Shown here in pieces: positions 19,015 through 27,981 of a stretch of 64,000 nt of DNA. The notes beneath the pieces were generated by a model. It searched no databases. It was not told the DNA's origin and was given only the letters and a program-made list of their open reading frames with translations. The stretch's first letter is position 1; each line of letters starts with the position of its first letter. Both the position numbers and the translations under genes were made by a program. Source of the DNA: Salinimonas lutimaris (GTDB lineage Bacteria; Pseudomonadota; Gammaproteobacteria; Enterobacterales; Alteromonadaceae); contig NZ_CP036536.1 of assembly GCF_005222225.1 (NCBI RefSeq), positions 2,008,001-2,072,000 of the forward strand, given 5' to 3'.

Positions 19015-21012
19015 TTAATCTGATGCCTGCTGTTGAGTGGGCTTGCGGTCTATCGGCTCAAGTTCGGTATAGCCTTTGTTAAACAGATGTGTGAGCAGAC
19101 GGTGGCCGAAAACTTCTTCACCCTGGGTGGTGATATGACGATGGTCCGAATACGTGATTTTACCGTCAATAACCAGATCCCGGGGTAGCTGCAACTCAAA
19201 TCCATCAATTTTACTGTAGTAATCCACCCCATGCTCTGCCAGACGACTGGCCAGACGCTTATCCAGTGCGTGACTGACCTCAATGGTATTGTCAGAAACA
19301 TAGTCAGGTAACTGGCTGTCAAATTCCCGGGTGTAATCCCAGTCAACCGGATCGGTGGTAATGGGCGGCAACATGCCTATCATCAACACCGGCAGGCTAA
19401 ACTGCTGATGAACCTGGCTCAGATACGCCACTACATCATCGACATACTGCTGATTAATATCCCTGGCTCTGGCGGTAAACATGTCATTGTTGCTAAACAG
19501 ACGGTCCGGGGTCTGGGTGTAGATCACCAGCTCAATGTTGTCACTGTGCGTCTTGGCAAAGCTGATAAAGTCTTCATACTGGCACTGCGGCACATCATTC
19601 GGGTTACCGTTGTACCCGTGCGCCCGGCAGGAGCCCCGCGACACGCTGACCACAAACGGGTTTTTACTGTTAAAGGCGACCGCGTTATACATATCCATGC
19701 CATGGCTGCCGCCAAGAATGAATACTGCTTTGTTATGTTTAGCCGCGCACTGTTCAAAGCGTGCTGTAAACGCCTCATCAAGCAGCGGTGACCAGATTTT
19801 ACAGGGCTCGTCCGCCATTTTTTGATGAAGATGCGATTCATAGGCGGTGTCCAGCATGGTGAAGCGGACCATATTCTCAGGCTCCCATAAACTTCGTACG
19901 GCGACATTCTGTGTTTGTACACAGCCAGCCAGAATAACCGCTGCCAGACCGGCTGCTGAGAGTTTAAAAATACGCGGGCGGGTAAATTTACTGCGATTAC
20001 GCAGCGGGGTTTCTACAAAGTGCCAGGAGATGACTGCCAGTACCACGCTGAGGACCAGCCCGGCGATGGCCGCAATAACCGGTAAATGTTCACCAAAATA
20101 AATACGCAGGCCTGCCAGAATAGGCTGATGCCACAAATACAGGCTGTAACTGATAAGGCCGGTCAGCGTCAGCAGGCGGGTGGAGAGCAAACGACCTGTA
20201 AGATTAGTACTGCTGGCAAATAAAATAATGCCGACTGCGCCGGCTACTGGCGCCAGCGTCAATAACGACGGATGGGCCGTATCCGGGGTAAACCACATGT
20301 AACTGACAACAACGATGACCACAGACATGATGGCCAGCAGTGACTTAGCCAGCTCGGGGATACGCTTAAACGCGCGGGTTTGAATGAACAGGCTGGCCAG
20401 GCCGCCGGCCATCAGTTCCCAGGCCCGGGTATGTAACAAATAAAAATTGCCGATGGGATCCACGGTGTGCTGCCACTGCGCCAGCCCCAGGGAAATAATA
20501 AAAATGCCTAGCATGAGTGAGATAAATAAGGCTTTACCCCGAGGCAGGGCCCACAGTGCAATCAGCGGAAAGAAGATATAGTACTGTTCCTCTACTGCCA
20601 GGCTCCAGGTATGCAGCATGGGGGTCAGTTCTGATGTGCTGCCAAAATAGCCGGATGTCTGCCAGAAATAAAAGTTTGATACAAAGGTCGCGACACTGAG
20701 CAAACTGGCGCCGTAATCTGCAAAAATACGTGGCGAGTCACCGGCAAGGGGGAGTAGCAGGGTCGTAACGGCAATGACCAGAAAGAGTGCCGGCAGAATA
20801 CGGCGAGCCCGGCGTTCGTAAAAATTGATGATTGAGAAGGTGCCTTTGGCTATTTCCCGGGTAATGATACCAGTGATTAAAAAGCCACTGATAACAAAAA
20901 ACACATCTACACCCAGAAAGCCCCCGCTCAGACCGGGAAAACCGGCGTGAAGCCAGAGAACCGGTATGATTGCCAGTGCCCTGAGTCCGTCTATTTCTGT
21001 TCTGTACTGCAT
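19015..21012 (-). CDS. OafA/YrhL-type acyltransferase with SGNH domain
   Basis: Membrane acyltransferase that probably O-acetylates a surface glycan such as O-antigen. 665 aa: an N-terminal acyltransferase-3 domain of about ten TM segments (residues about 1-350) with the family start YRTEIDGLRALAIIPVLWLH, FFVISGFLITG, FYERRARRILPA and a conserved LHTWSLAVEEQYYIFFP; then a periplasmic SGNH hydrolase-like domain (about 400-650) with GGSHGMDMY and a SDHRHITTQG tail. Start set at ATG 21012; in-frame GTGs just upstream add three residues. A glycosyltransferase gene lies upstream on the same strand. Confidence 0.92.
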   Translation of the reverse strand: MQYRTEIDGLRALAIIPVLWLHAGFPGLSGGFLGVDVFFVISGFLITGIITREIAKGTFSIINFYERRARRILPALFLVIAVTTLLLPLAGDSPRIFADYGASLLSVATFVSNFYFWQTSGYFGSTSELTPMLHTWSLAVEEQYYIFFPLIALWALPRGKALFISLMLGIFIISLGLAQWQHTVDPIGNFYLLHTRAWELMAGGLASLFIQTRAFKRIPELAKSLLAIMSVVIVVVSYMWFTPDTAHPSLLTLAPVAGAVGIILFASSTNLTGRLLSTRLLTLTGLISYSLYLWHQPILAGLRIYFGEHLPVIAAIAGLVLSVVLAVISWHFVETPLRNRSKFTRPRIFKLSAAGLAAVILAGCVQTQNVAVRSLWEPENMVRFTMLDTAYESHLHQKMADEPCKIWSPLLDEAFTARFEQCAAKHNKAVFILGGSHGMDMYNAVAFNSKNPFVVSVSRGSCRAHGYNGNPNDVPQCQYEDFISFAKTHSDNIELVIYTQTPDRLFSNNDMFTARARDINQQYVDDVVAYLSQVHQQFSLPVLMIGMLPPITTDPVDWDYTREFDSQLPDYVSDNTIEVSHALDKRLASRLAEHGVDYYSKIDGFELQLPRDLVIDGKITYSDHRHITTQGEEVFGHRLLTHLFNKGYTELEPIDRKPTQQQASD

Positions 21013-21197
21013 AATCACCACTTTTCACTCACCGGCCGGTGTCGATGAGAAGGTTAAAAAGAAGGTATTAAACAATTATCAGGCCATCTGTGTGTTTTTG
21101 TACGAAGAGGGATGGAATGCGGTGGGTCAGGCTATAAAAATAGAGGGCTGGCGCTTGTACAATGGCAGTTAACTCGGGGCTTTCGCGCGTACTCAAA

Positions 21198-21253
21198 CCG
21201 GCATGCTATGAATAAATGACTGACAGTGTTGCCATTTATTCACAGTATGCCGG
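21198..21253. repeat. 22-bp inverted repeat between glycosyltransferase and acyltransferase genes
   Basis: Arms 21198-21219 and 21232-21253 match at 19 of 22 positions around a 12-nt loop. It starts 27 bp past the glycosyltransferase stop. There is no T-run on the minus strand, so it is not a classical terminator; it may be an mRNA 3' stabiliser or a binding site for the downstream gene. Confidence 0.7.
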
Positions 21254-21279
21254 CACGCTGAACGTTAGGTAGTCGTTGT

Positions 21280-22281
21280 TCAGGCAGTAAGTATCTGACT
21301 AACCTGCTGCGTGGCGTTTTTATTACGCGGAGCAACATTATTGTCAGGCTCAGGGCTGTTCACATGCTCAGGGCTGTTCATATGCTCAACGCTGCCCGTG
21401 CCATCGTTATCAGCTAAGGGCCTGTTGTATGGCTGGGCGTCGTCGGTAATGTCATGAACGCCCTGCAATGCGGCATAAATTTCGTCCTCAGAAGGCATCC
21501 GGCGAATTGCCAGCCCTTGGGTTTCAAAATCTGCATTCACATACCCATGTGCTACAAACTCACCTAACCATTCGGTAGCCGGGAAGTAGCCCCATTTACG
21601 TTTAAACAGGTTGGCGTTAGTCACAATGTCCAGCAAATGATTTATCGGAAAATCATAATTGGCCCGGTGTTGGATAAAGGTGGAAATATCCAGCCGGCGC
21701 AACTTAATGCCCGCCGCATGGCAACGGGTGGCAAAATCTATATCACCAATGCCAAATCCGTGATACTGCTCATCAAACCCGCCTATATCTTCAAAAACCT
21801 GCTTAGATAACCCGAAAACAGATGACTGAAAACGGTTAATGTGCATATTGGACTTACCAGACGTAGTCACATGCAAATCCGGAGCAGAGGCAAGATGCTC
21901 AAATGTATCGCCATCTTCCAGTAACCGCACAGGAATTACATTGTCGGTTAAGATGGTATCGTCCTGCCAGTACTTCATCATGGCTTCAAACAACTGGGGG
22001 TGACACAAACAGTCTACATCCAGATGTATAACGCGATCATGGCTGGCCGAAGCAAAGCCTTTGTTGCGGGCCTGCGCAATGGGTAATTCTTCAGATGTGA
22101 CAAAGCGATGCTGTATTGTAAACACCTCGCTTTGCATCAGGGATTTGTCTGATGGCGGTGCCATCCAGACAATAATAAGCTCAGCCGGAGGCTGTGAGGC
22201 GCGCTCCAGGTTGGCAATCAGGTTAGTCAGTTGGTGTGTCCGGTTTTTAACAATAGTTACCACACTAAATTGGGAATGCAT
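21280..22281 (-). CDS. Family 2 glycosyltransferase with galactosyltransferase-type C-terminal motif
   Basis: Cytoplasmic GT-A sugar transferase, target unknown. 333 aa: N-terminal SVVTIVKNRTHQLTNLIANL, PIAQARNKGFASA, the DxD metal motif in HLDVDCL (about residue 95) and the catalytic-loop pattern GGFDEQYHGFGIGDIDFATR (about 180). The last 60 residues are a low-complexity acidic/Asn-rich tail with a duplicated EHxNSPE unit. GGAGATG lies before the ATG. Likely works with the acyltransferase downstream in modifying a surface polymer (inference). Confidence 0.85.
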   Translation of the reverse strand: MHSQFSVVTIVKNRTHQLTNLIANLERASQPPAELIIVWMAPPSDKSLMQSEVFTIQHRFVTSEELPIAQARNKGFASASHDRVIHLDVDCLCHPQLFEAMMKYWQDDTILTDNVIPVRLLEDGDTFEHLASAPDLHVTTSGKSNMHINRFQSSVFGLSKQVFEDIGGFDEQYHGFGIGDIDFATRCHAAGIKLRRLDISTFIQHRANYDFPINHLLDIVTNANLFKRKWGYFPATEWLGEFVAHGYVNADFETQGLAIRRMPSEDEIYAALQGVHDITDDAQPYNRPLADNDGTGSVEHMNSPEHVNSPEPDNNVAPRNKNATQQVSQILTA

Positions 22282-22606
22282 AATTCATCTCCGTTGTGCC
22301 GGCGGTCCAGCTTCATAACGTCATCTCTGTCAGTAGTAGAGCAAAAACCAATCCATGCGAGCCACTTTTTATCTGGCTGATTAAAAAGGATTTTTTATCA
22401 CGTACTGACGTACCGACCGCGCCAGCCTCGTGAAATTGTTACAACCGGGCATGTAGTTGTTTTCTACTATAAATGCATTAATAAACCCTTATAAAACAGT
22501 GCTATGTCATTTATTGCGGGTCTGCTGGCTGTGTAAAGCCGCTATATTTTTTACGCTGCGTCACTTATCATGCTGATAACCTGTATTTTTCTGAGATGGA
22601 GACCAG
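22282..22606. other. Intergenic region between divergent genes
   Basis: 325 bp separating the glycosyltransferase (leftward) and sseA (rightward). AT-rich in the middle and presumably carrying both promoters; no repeat, RNA gene or known operator recognised. Confidence 0.5.
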
Positions 22607-23440
22607 ATGTCAGCTTATGTGTTATCAGCCAGCCAGTTATACCAGCGGCAGCAATATAAGCCGGTCAGGTTATTAAGGGCACTGATGAAAGACCCGACAA
22701 CCGGCGAACAGGACAACCACGCAGGGGATATGATTGCCGGTACCCTGAATCTTGACCTGGATGATGAAGGCAGCGACCATCGTGGCGGTGGCGCTCATAC
22801 GTTACCGGCGTTGCCGGCAATGGAGGCATTGCTGACACAGCTGGGAATCGCCAGAGATACAGAGCTGGTGGTGTATGATAACCGGGGAATATTTTGCGCA
22901 CCCAGAGTGTGGTGGATGCTTAAATCTCTGGGACATTATAGCGCTCATGTGCTGGATGGCGGGCTGCCGGACTGGATCGCCCATGGTTTTGCGGTGGTAC
23001 CGTCACCGGCCGATATTGTTTCACGACCTTCCTATATGGCTGTTCCGGCCGCTGACTGGTTTGTGAATGCTGATCAGGTAGCTGACGCGATACACTCCGA
23101 TACCCAGATTATTGATGCCCGCGGGCCGGGACGCTTTTACGGGCGTGAGCCTGAACCGCGCGCTGGCGTGCGTCCCGGGCATATTCCCGGCTCATTTAAC
23201 CTGCACTATCAACAGGTGTTACGGGCCGGTAAGTTTCGCCCGGTCAGTGAGCTTAGTGCGTTGTTCAGCCAGACCGGTATCGATCTCTCCAAACCTGTGA
23301 TTTGCAGCTGTGGCTCTGGTATTACCGCCTGTATTATCGGTATGGCGGCGCTGATGTGCGGTGCAACAGCGGTCAGCGTGTATGATGGTAGCTGGGCCGA
23401 GTGGGGCAGCGATAAAAGCCGTCCGGTGGAGACAGACTGA
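22607..23440 (+). CDS. sseA: 3-mercaptopyruvate sulfurtransferase-type rhodanese (SseA-like)
   Basis: Two-domain rhodanese that moves sulfur from mercaptopyruvate (or thiosulfate) to thiol acceptors in the cytoplasm. 277 aa: inactive N-terminal rhodanese domain (about 10-130, LVVYDNRGIFCAPRVWWMLKSLGH) and C-terminal domain (about 160-270) with DARGPGRFYG and the active-site loop CSCGSGITAC, the CGSG(V/I)T form typical of mercaptopyruvate sulfurtransferases. GGAGA precedes the ATG. TGATG overlap couples it to the sirtuin gene. Confidence 0.9.
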   Translation: MSAYVLSASQLYQRQQYKPVRLLRALMKDPTTGEQDNHAGDMIAGTLNLDLDDEGSDHRGGGAHTLPALPAMEALLTQLGIARDTELVVYDNRGIFCAPRVWWMLKSLGHYSAHVLDGGLPDWIAHGFAVVPSPADIVSRPSYMAVPAADWFVNADQVADAIHSDTQIIDARGPGRFYGREPEPRAGVRPGHIPGSFNLHYQQVLRAGKFRPVSELSALFSQTGIDLSKPVICSCGSGITACIIGMAALMCGATAVSVYDGSWAEWGSDKSRPVETD

Positions 23441-24153
23441 TGAATCAACGCAAGGTAGTTGTATTAACCGGGGCCGGTGTATCGGCCGAGTCGGGACTGA
23501 AAACATTTCGTGATAGCAACGGATTGTGGGAGCAGCATCGCGTAGAGGAGGTCGCCACCCCCGAAGCATTTCAGACAAACCCTGAGCTTGTGTATCGGTT
23601 TTATAATGCCCGGCGACAGCAGCTACAGGAGCCGGACGTTCAGCCTAATGCGGCTCACCAGGCACTGGCCAGGCTCGAACAGCATCTGGGCAGCAACCTG
23701 ACTCTGGTGACTCAGAATGTGGACGATTTGCATGAGCGCGCAGGCAGCCAGCAGGTGCTGCACATGCATGGCCAGTTAATGTCAGCCCGCTGTGTTGCCA
23801 GCGGTATTCGCCGGCCGTTCACCCGGAGTTTTGATGCGACGACCGCCTGTACCTGTTGTCAGCCAGCAAATCAGTTACGACCGGATATTGTCTGGTTTGG
23901 TGAAACCCCGATGTTCATGGATAAAATCATCGTGGCGGTCACTCAGGCTGATCTGTTTATTGCCATTGGCACCTCCGGACAGGTGTATCCGGCCGCCGGC
24001 TTTGCTCAGCTGGCTCACGAAAGCGGAGTTCGCACGGTGGAACTTAATCTGGAGCCGGACATTCATCATCCTTATTTTGATGAACACCGGCAGGGGCCGG
24101 CAGGGCAGGTAGTTCCGCAATTTATTGACGAACTTATTCAAACTAACGCGTAA
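23440..24153 (+). CDS. cobB: NAD-dependent protein deacylase, sirtuin CobB
   Basis: Class III sirtuin that removes acyl groups from protein lysines, using NAD. 237 aa with GAGVSAESGLKTFRDSNGLW (NAD site, about 11-30), the Y-x-x-R of desuccinylase-type sirtuins in FYNARRQQ, TQNVDDLHERAGS and the catalytic His in LHMHGQL. Cysteines at SARCVAS and ACTCC form the probable zinc site. Starts inside the sseA stop codon; the LysE-type exporter follows after 15 nt, so the three form one operon. Confidence 0.94.
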   Translation: MNQRKVVVLTGAGVSAESGLKTFRDSNGLWEQHRVEEVATPEAFQTNPELVYRFYNARRQQLQEPDVQPNAAHQALARLEQHLGSNLTLVTQNVDDLHERAGSQQVLHMHGQLMSARCVASGIRRPFTRSFDATTACTCCQPANQLRPDIVWFGETPMFMDKIIVAVTQADLFIAIGTSGQVYPAAGFAQLAHESGVRTVELNLEPDIHHPYFDEHRQGPAGQVVPQFIDELIQTNA

Positions 24154-24168
24154 CGTGTAAGACAAACT

Positions 24169-24798
24169 ATGCAGGAATTTTTGACTATCGCCCTGATTCA
24201 CCTGGTGGCCGTTGCCAGTCCGGGGCCGGATTTTGCCATTGTGGTGCGCCATAGCGTGAGCTTTGGCCGCCGTGCGGCTATGTACACCAGCATTGGTATT
24301 GGCCTTGGTATACTCATTCATGTGGCTTACTCGCTGGTGGGACTCAGTGTCATCATCCAGACCACCCCATGGCTGTTTAAGGCTATCAGCTATGTGGCCG
24401 CAGCTTATTTGATCTACCTGGCGGTAGGTGCGCTGCGCAGCGGCCCTGCGCCGGCGTCGAACCAGCCACTGACCGATGAACCGGTGCATAGCCAGGCTCA
24501 TAAGATGCCGGCCCGCAAAGCCCTGTGGACTGGTTTTCTGACCAATGGGTTAAACCCAAAAGCAACCCTGTTTTTCCTGTCGCTGTTTACTGCGGTAATA
24601 GACGTAAATACTGCGTTCACCACCAAACTGGGTTACGGCATATATCTTAGTGTGGCGACCGGTATCTGGTTTTGTTTTTTGTCTTATTTACTCAGTACCA
24701 GCAAAGTGGCCCGGTTTATCGGCGATAAAGGTTACTGGCTCGACCGGACCATGGGCGTGCTGCTGATTGCCCTGGCAGTCAAACTGGTCTGGTCATAA
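24169..24798 (+). CDS. LysE/RhtB family amino-acid exporter
   Basis: Inner-membrane exporter of an amino acid or derivative; substrate not predictable. 209 aa, about six TM segments, with the family signature VASPGPDFAIVVRHSVSFGRRAA near residues 14-36 and LTNGLNPKATLFFLSLF around 125. The central loop (PAPASNQPLTDEP) is hydrophilic. Third gene of the sseA-cobB-exporter group. Confidence 0.93.
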   Translation: MQEFLTIALIHLVAVASPGPDFAIVVRHSVSFGRRAAMYTSIGIGLGILIHVAYSLVGLSVIIQTTPWLFKAISYVAAAYLIYLAVGALRSGPAPASNQPLTDEPVHSQAHKMPARKALWTGFLTNGLNPKATLFFLSLFTAVIDVNTAFTTKLGYGIYLSVATGIWFCFLSYLLSTSKVARFIGDKGYWLDRTMGVLLIALAVKLVWS

Positions 24799-24883
24799 AT
24801 TGACTGGTTAAAAACGGTGGGTTTCATTTTGCATCGTACTTCAGGGTATACTGGCGTACGCGGAATATATATTTGAGGATCCT

Positions 24884-25633
24884 GTGGAAAACGACAGTAA
24901 CCAAACGCCAGAGTCAAAGCCTGGCCGCATGCAACAAGCACTGGACGGGCAGTATCAGTTTTCGGTCAAAGCGGTGTTTACGCAGGCCAATAAGATGGTC
25001 AGGGAGAACTACGCTACACTGTTTGCCGGGGTCGCGGTTATTTTGGGCATTACGGTGCTTTTGATTACGTTGCTGGCCACCCAATTCAGTATTGAGCAGC
25101 TTCAGAATCTGTCGTCTGGTCAGCAGCTGCTGGTGGATGTCATTGTACTGTTTCTGATCGCGCCGGTGACCACAGGCTTTATTATGCTGGGCGCACAAAT
25201 TGCCCAGACCGGTAAGGGCGAGCGCTCGACCCTGTTTCGTTATGTACCCCAGGTAATTTCCCTGGTACTGGCACAATTACTGATTTCAATTGTCACGCAG
25301 CTGGGTTTGTACCTGTTGATTCTGCCCGGTCTGTACGTCTTTATTGCAACTTCATTTACCCTGCCACTGGTGGCAGATAAACGGATGACAATTTTTGCTG
25401 CCATGCTGTTGTCGGTAAAAATGGTCAATACTTACCTGAGCGGTTTTATCGGATTGTTTTTACTGTTTGGTCTGTTATTTGTCCTGTCGGCGTTTACTTT
25501 CGGGCTGGCTTTGTTGTGGGTGATGCCGCTGTATTACGCTGCTATAGGACTATTGTATAATGATCTTTTCGGTTCGGGTATGGTAGAAACAACGGTTAAA
25601 ACCAATAACAACGAGTCAACATTCGATGCATAA
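24884..25633 (+). CDS. Multi-pass inner-membrane protein, YciC/UPF0259-like layout
   Basis: 249-aa membrane protein of unknown function. A polar N-terminus (about 50 residues) precedes about five to six TM segments; PGLYVFIATSFTLPLVADKRM followed by IFAAMLLSVKMV resembles the central part of the E. coli YciC family in layout, though I am not certain of membership. GTG start with GAGGAT 3 nt upstream. Its end overlaps the Bax-like gene by 8 nt, suggesting a cell-envelope operon of three genes. Confidence 0.75.
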   Translation: MENDSNQTPESKPGRMQQALDGQYQFSVKAVFTQANKMVRENYATLFAGVAVILGITVLLITLLATQFSIEQLQNLSSGQQLLVDVIVLFLIAPVTTGFIMLGAQIAQTGKGERSTLFRYVPQVISLVLAQLLISIVTQLGLYLLILPGLYVFIATSFTLPLVADKRMTIFAAMLLSVKMVNTYLSGFIGLFLLFGLLFVLSAFTFGLALLWVMPLYYAAIGLLYNDLFGSGMVETTVKTNNNESTFDA

Positions 25634-26429
25634 AAGGGAAACAACAAAAATTGTTCTGGTCACGGTCGGTATTCTGGCGGTGATTGTGATTAATGCTTGG
25701 ATCCTGTCTTCCCGTGAACCTGATATTCTGGATGTGCCAGAGACCGAACAGGCCTCTGAGCCGGTGCCTGATTTTGCTTCTTATGATGATGTAAATGAGC
25801 GCAAACGGGCGTTTTTCAGTTATCTGCGTCCGGAAGTGGAAAAACAGAATGAGTATCTGTTGTCTTTACGGCATTACATTCAAACCCTGCAACGTAAACA
25901 GACCGCAGGTGAAGGGTTATCAGAAGATGACGAGAAGCGTCTGGCCTGGCTTCGTAAGGAATACAAGGTGAACCCTGATGTGTCTGCTGATACCGCGATT
26001 TCCCGATTGTTGGCGCGTGTCGATATTTTACCGGTAGAACTGGTTCTGGTGCAGGCAGCTAATGAGTCTGCCTGGGGGACCAGCCGGTTTGCTCAGGAAG
26101 GCTACAACTTCTTTGGGTTATGGTGTTTTCGTGAAGGCTGCGGCTTTGTCCCCCAGCGCCGCAGCTCAGGTGCCGACCACGAAGTGGCTAAATTTGATAA
26201 CCTGTCCAGAGCCACTTACACCTATATGCGAAATATTAACCGGCACAAAGCCTACTCTGATTTGCGCACAATCCGAAGCCGGATGCGGGTAAATCAACTG
26301 CCGGTAACCGGGCAGGCACTCGCCGAAGGACTGATTAACTATTCTCAGCGTGGCGCCGCCTATGTTGAAGAACTACAGGCAATGATTCAGTTTAATAAGC
26401 GGTTCATGAAAAATGATTCGGCGGATTAG
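25626..26429 (+). CDS. Bax-like glucosaminidase domain protein
   Basis: Membrane-anchored protein with a peptidoglycan hydrolase fold, as E. coli Bax. 267 aa: one N-terminal TM anchor (residues about 8-28), a linker, and a glucosaminidase domain (about 125-265) with the catalytic Glu in QAANESAWGTSRFAQEG and the NFFGLWCF motif. Overlaps the preceding membrane-protein gene by 8 nt and the next by 17 nt. Likely periplasmic cell-wall remodelling. Confidence 0.9.
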   Translation: MHKRETTKIVLVTVGILAVIVINAWILSSREPDILDVPETEQASEPVPDFASYDDVNERKRAFFSYLRPEVEKQNEYLLSLRHYIQTLQRKQTAGEGLSEDDEKRLAWLRKEYKVNPDVSADTAISRLLARVDILPVELVLVQAANESAWGTSRFAQEGYNFFGLWCFREGCGFVPQRRSSGADHEVAKFDNLSRATYTYMRNINRHKAYSDLRTIRSRMRVNQLPVTGQALAEGLINYSQRGAAYVEELQAMIQFNKRFMKNDSAD

Positions 26430-27072
26430 CGTGCTACTGCTGCTTGGCTCTCTGTGGGCCGGGCAGGCACAGGCCAGCGCGGCTGCAGACTCTGAGCTGA
26501 GTATTGATTACAGCCGCTTTTACAGTCATATCCGAAAACTCAGTGGTGAAGATACTCAGGCGCTGCAATTTGCGTTTGGTTTTGTCCATGTACAAAGCGG
26601 TCAGCTTTGCCATATCAGTAACGCCCGTGTCACAACCCCTAAACAGACCATGCCGGTGCCCATCAGCGCTGAACAGCGGTTTACCCTGCCATCTGAAAAA
26701 GCCCTGCAACTGGCTGACGCGGTGGTGGAGCTTTCGCTGGCAGAACCGCCAAATCAGTGTGATATGTCGGTACAGCTGGAAACCAAAGCAGCCTATCTGA
26801 AACAGGCCTACAGCAGTGAAGAACTGTCTGTGCTGGTGGAGCAGTACCGTGCCTTTTTTAACGAAATGGGCAGTTTTCTGTCTTTTATGATGCCGTCGGT
26901 CAAGGGGCTGACCCTGCAGTTTGCCGATGACAATCTGACGATGCCGCTGAAACACGGCCTGATGATACAGGGAGGTATGTTGCAGTTGCCGACAACGTGG
27001 ATCAGCCAGCAAAAGTCACTATCTCTGCCGGCTGCTCCTGTCAGGATCACGGCTATTGCCAGTCGCGATTAG
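26413..27072 (+). CDS. DUF2987 family periplasmic protein
   Basis: 219 aa with a Sec signal peptide (MIRRISVLLLLGSLWAGQAQASA). The mature part carries DYSRFYSHIRKL and FAFGFVHVQSGQLCHI, patterns I associate with the Alteromonadales/Vibrionales DUF2987 family; function unknown. The paired cysteines (LCHI and QCDMS) could form a disulfide in the periplasm. Overlaps the Bax-like gene upstream and, by 4 nt, the opposed rssA downstream. Confidence 0.75.
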   Translation: MIRRISVLLLLGSLWAGQAQASAAADSELSIDYSRFYSHIRKLSGEDTQALQFAFGFVHVQSGQLCHISNARVTTPKQTMPVPISAEQRFTLPSEKALQLADAVVELSLAEPPNQCDMSVQLETKAAYLKQAYSSEELSVLVEQYRAFFNEMGSFLSFMMPSVKGLTLQFADDNLTMPLKHGLMIQGGMLQLPTTWISQQKSLSLPAAPVRITAIASRD

Positions 27073-27974
27073 GGCTCTTCGTGCACCAGCTGATAGCGGA
27101 TCTGCTCAGCCAGCCGATTCACCGTTGCCTGACCTTTTTCACACAGTTCACCGGCCCGGTGAAACTCCAGCAGCCCCACATCGTTGAGGTGAGGCTCAAT
27201 CAGTACATCGGGCGGATCGCCTGCCAGTCGTGAGCGGGTCACCCTGGCCTGTAAAATCTCCAGTGAACTGCTCATAACACTTAAAATACCAGGGGGCGCT
27301 TCGTTATTGCCCGGGGTGCTGTCAGACGAAAACCACTGACGTACCATGCCAGAGCTTTTTTTGAGAAAACGCTCGGTTTTTTTCTCATTTTCTTCATGAT
27401 TCTCTGCCGGTTTGTCCAGTCGCTGTGGCCTGAAATCTGCGTTAAGATTAACCGCGATAACAAAATCTGCTCCCAGCTGACGACACAGATTAACCGGCAC
27501 GGGATTGACTACGGCACCATCTACCAGCCAGCGACCTTCATAGGGCACCGGACTGAACAGAGCAGGAATCGCACAGGATGCCTGAATGGCATCATCCAGC
27601 GGCCCTGAGCGAAACATCACCTCACGGCCAGAGTGCAGATCGGTGGCAACCACAGCAAATGGTTTATTCATTTCCTCAAAGCTGGGGGCACAAAAGTCAT
27701 TTTTCAGTTTGCGAAAGACCTTCTGCCCGGTGGCCAGTCCGCCTTTGCGCAGGCCGATACCCATCAGGGACAGCACCTGCCACTCGGTCAGTGAACAGGC
27801 CCATTCTTCCAGTTCATCGAGCTTCCCACTGGCATAGGCAGCACCGACATAGGCACCAATCGAGCATCCTGCTACTACATCAATTTTAACCCCCAATGCT
27901 TCCAGGGCTTTAATAATTCCAATGTGTGTCCATCCGCGGGCGGCGCCGGCGCCAAGTGCTATACCTATTTTCAT
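27069..27974 (-). CDS. rssA: Patatin-like phospholipase RssA
   Basis: Predicted serine lipase of the patatin family. 301 aa: oxyanion motif GAGAARGWTHIGII at the N-terminus, nucleophile Ser in GCSIGAYVGA (about residue 40) and catalytic Asp in LVDGAVVNPVP (about 160), forming the Ser-Asp dyad. E. coli RssA sits beside rssB; here the neighbour is ttcA, 7 nt downstream of the latter's stop, so the E. coli rpoS-related context is absent. Confidence 0.92.
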   Translation of the reverse strand: MKIGIALGAGAARGWTHIGIIKALEALGVKIDVVAGCSIGAYVGAAYASGKLDELEEWACSLTEWQVLSLMGIGLRKGGLATGQKVFRKLKNDFCAPSFEEMNKPFAVVATDLHSGREVMFRSGPLDDAIQASCAIPALFSPVPYEGRWLVDGAVVNPVPVNLCRQLGADFVIAVNLNADFRPQRLDKPAENHEENEKKTERFLKKSSGMVRQWFSSDSTPGNNEAPPGILSVMSSSLEILQARVTRSRLAGDPPDVLIEPHLNDVGLLEFHRAGELCEKGQATVNRLAEQIRYQLVHEEP

Positions 27975-27981
27975 AACGGCC

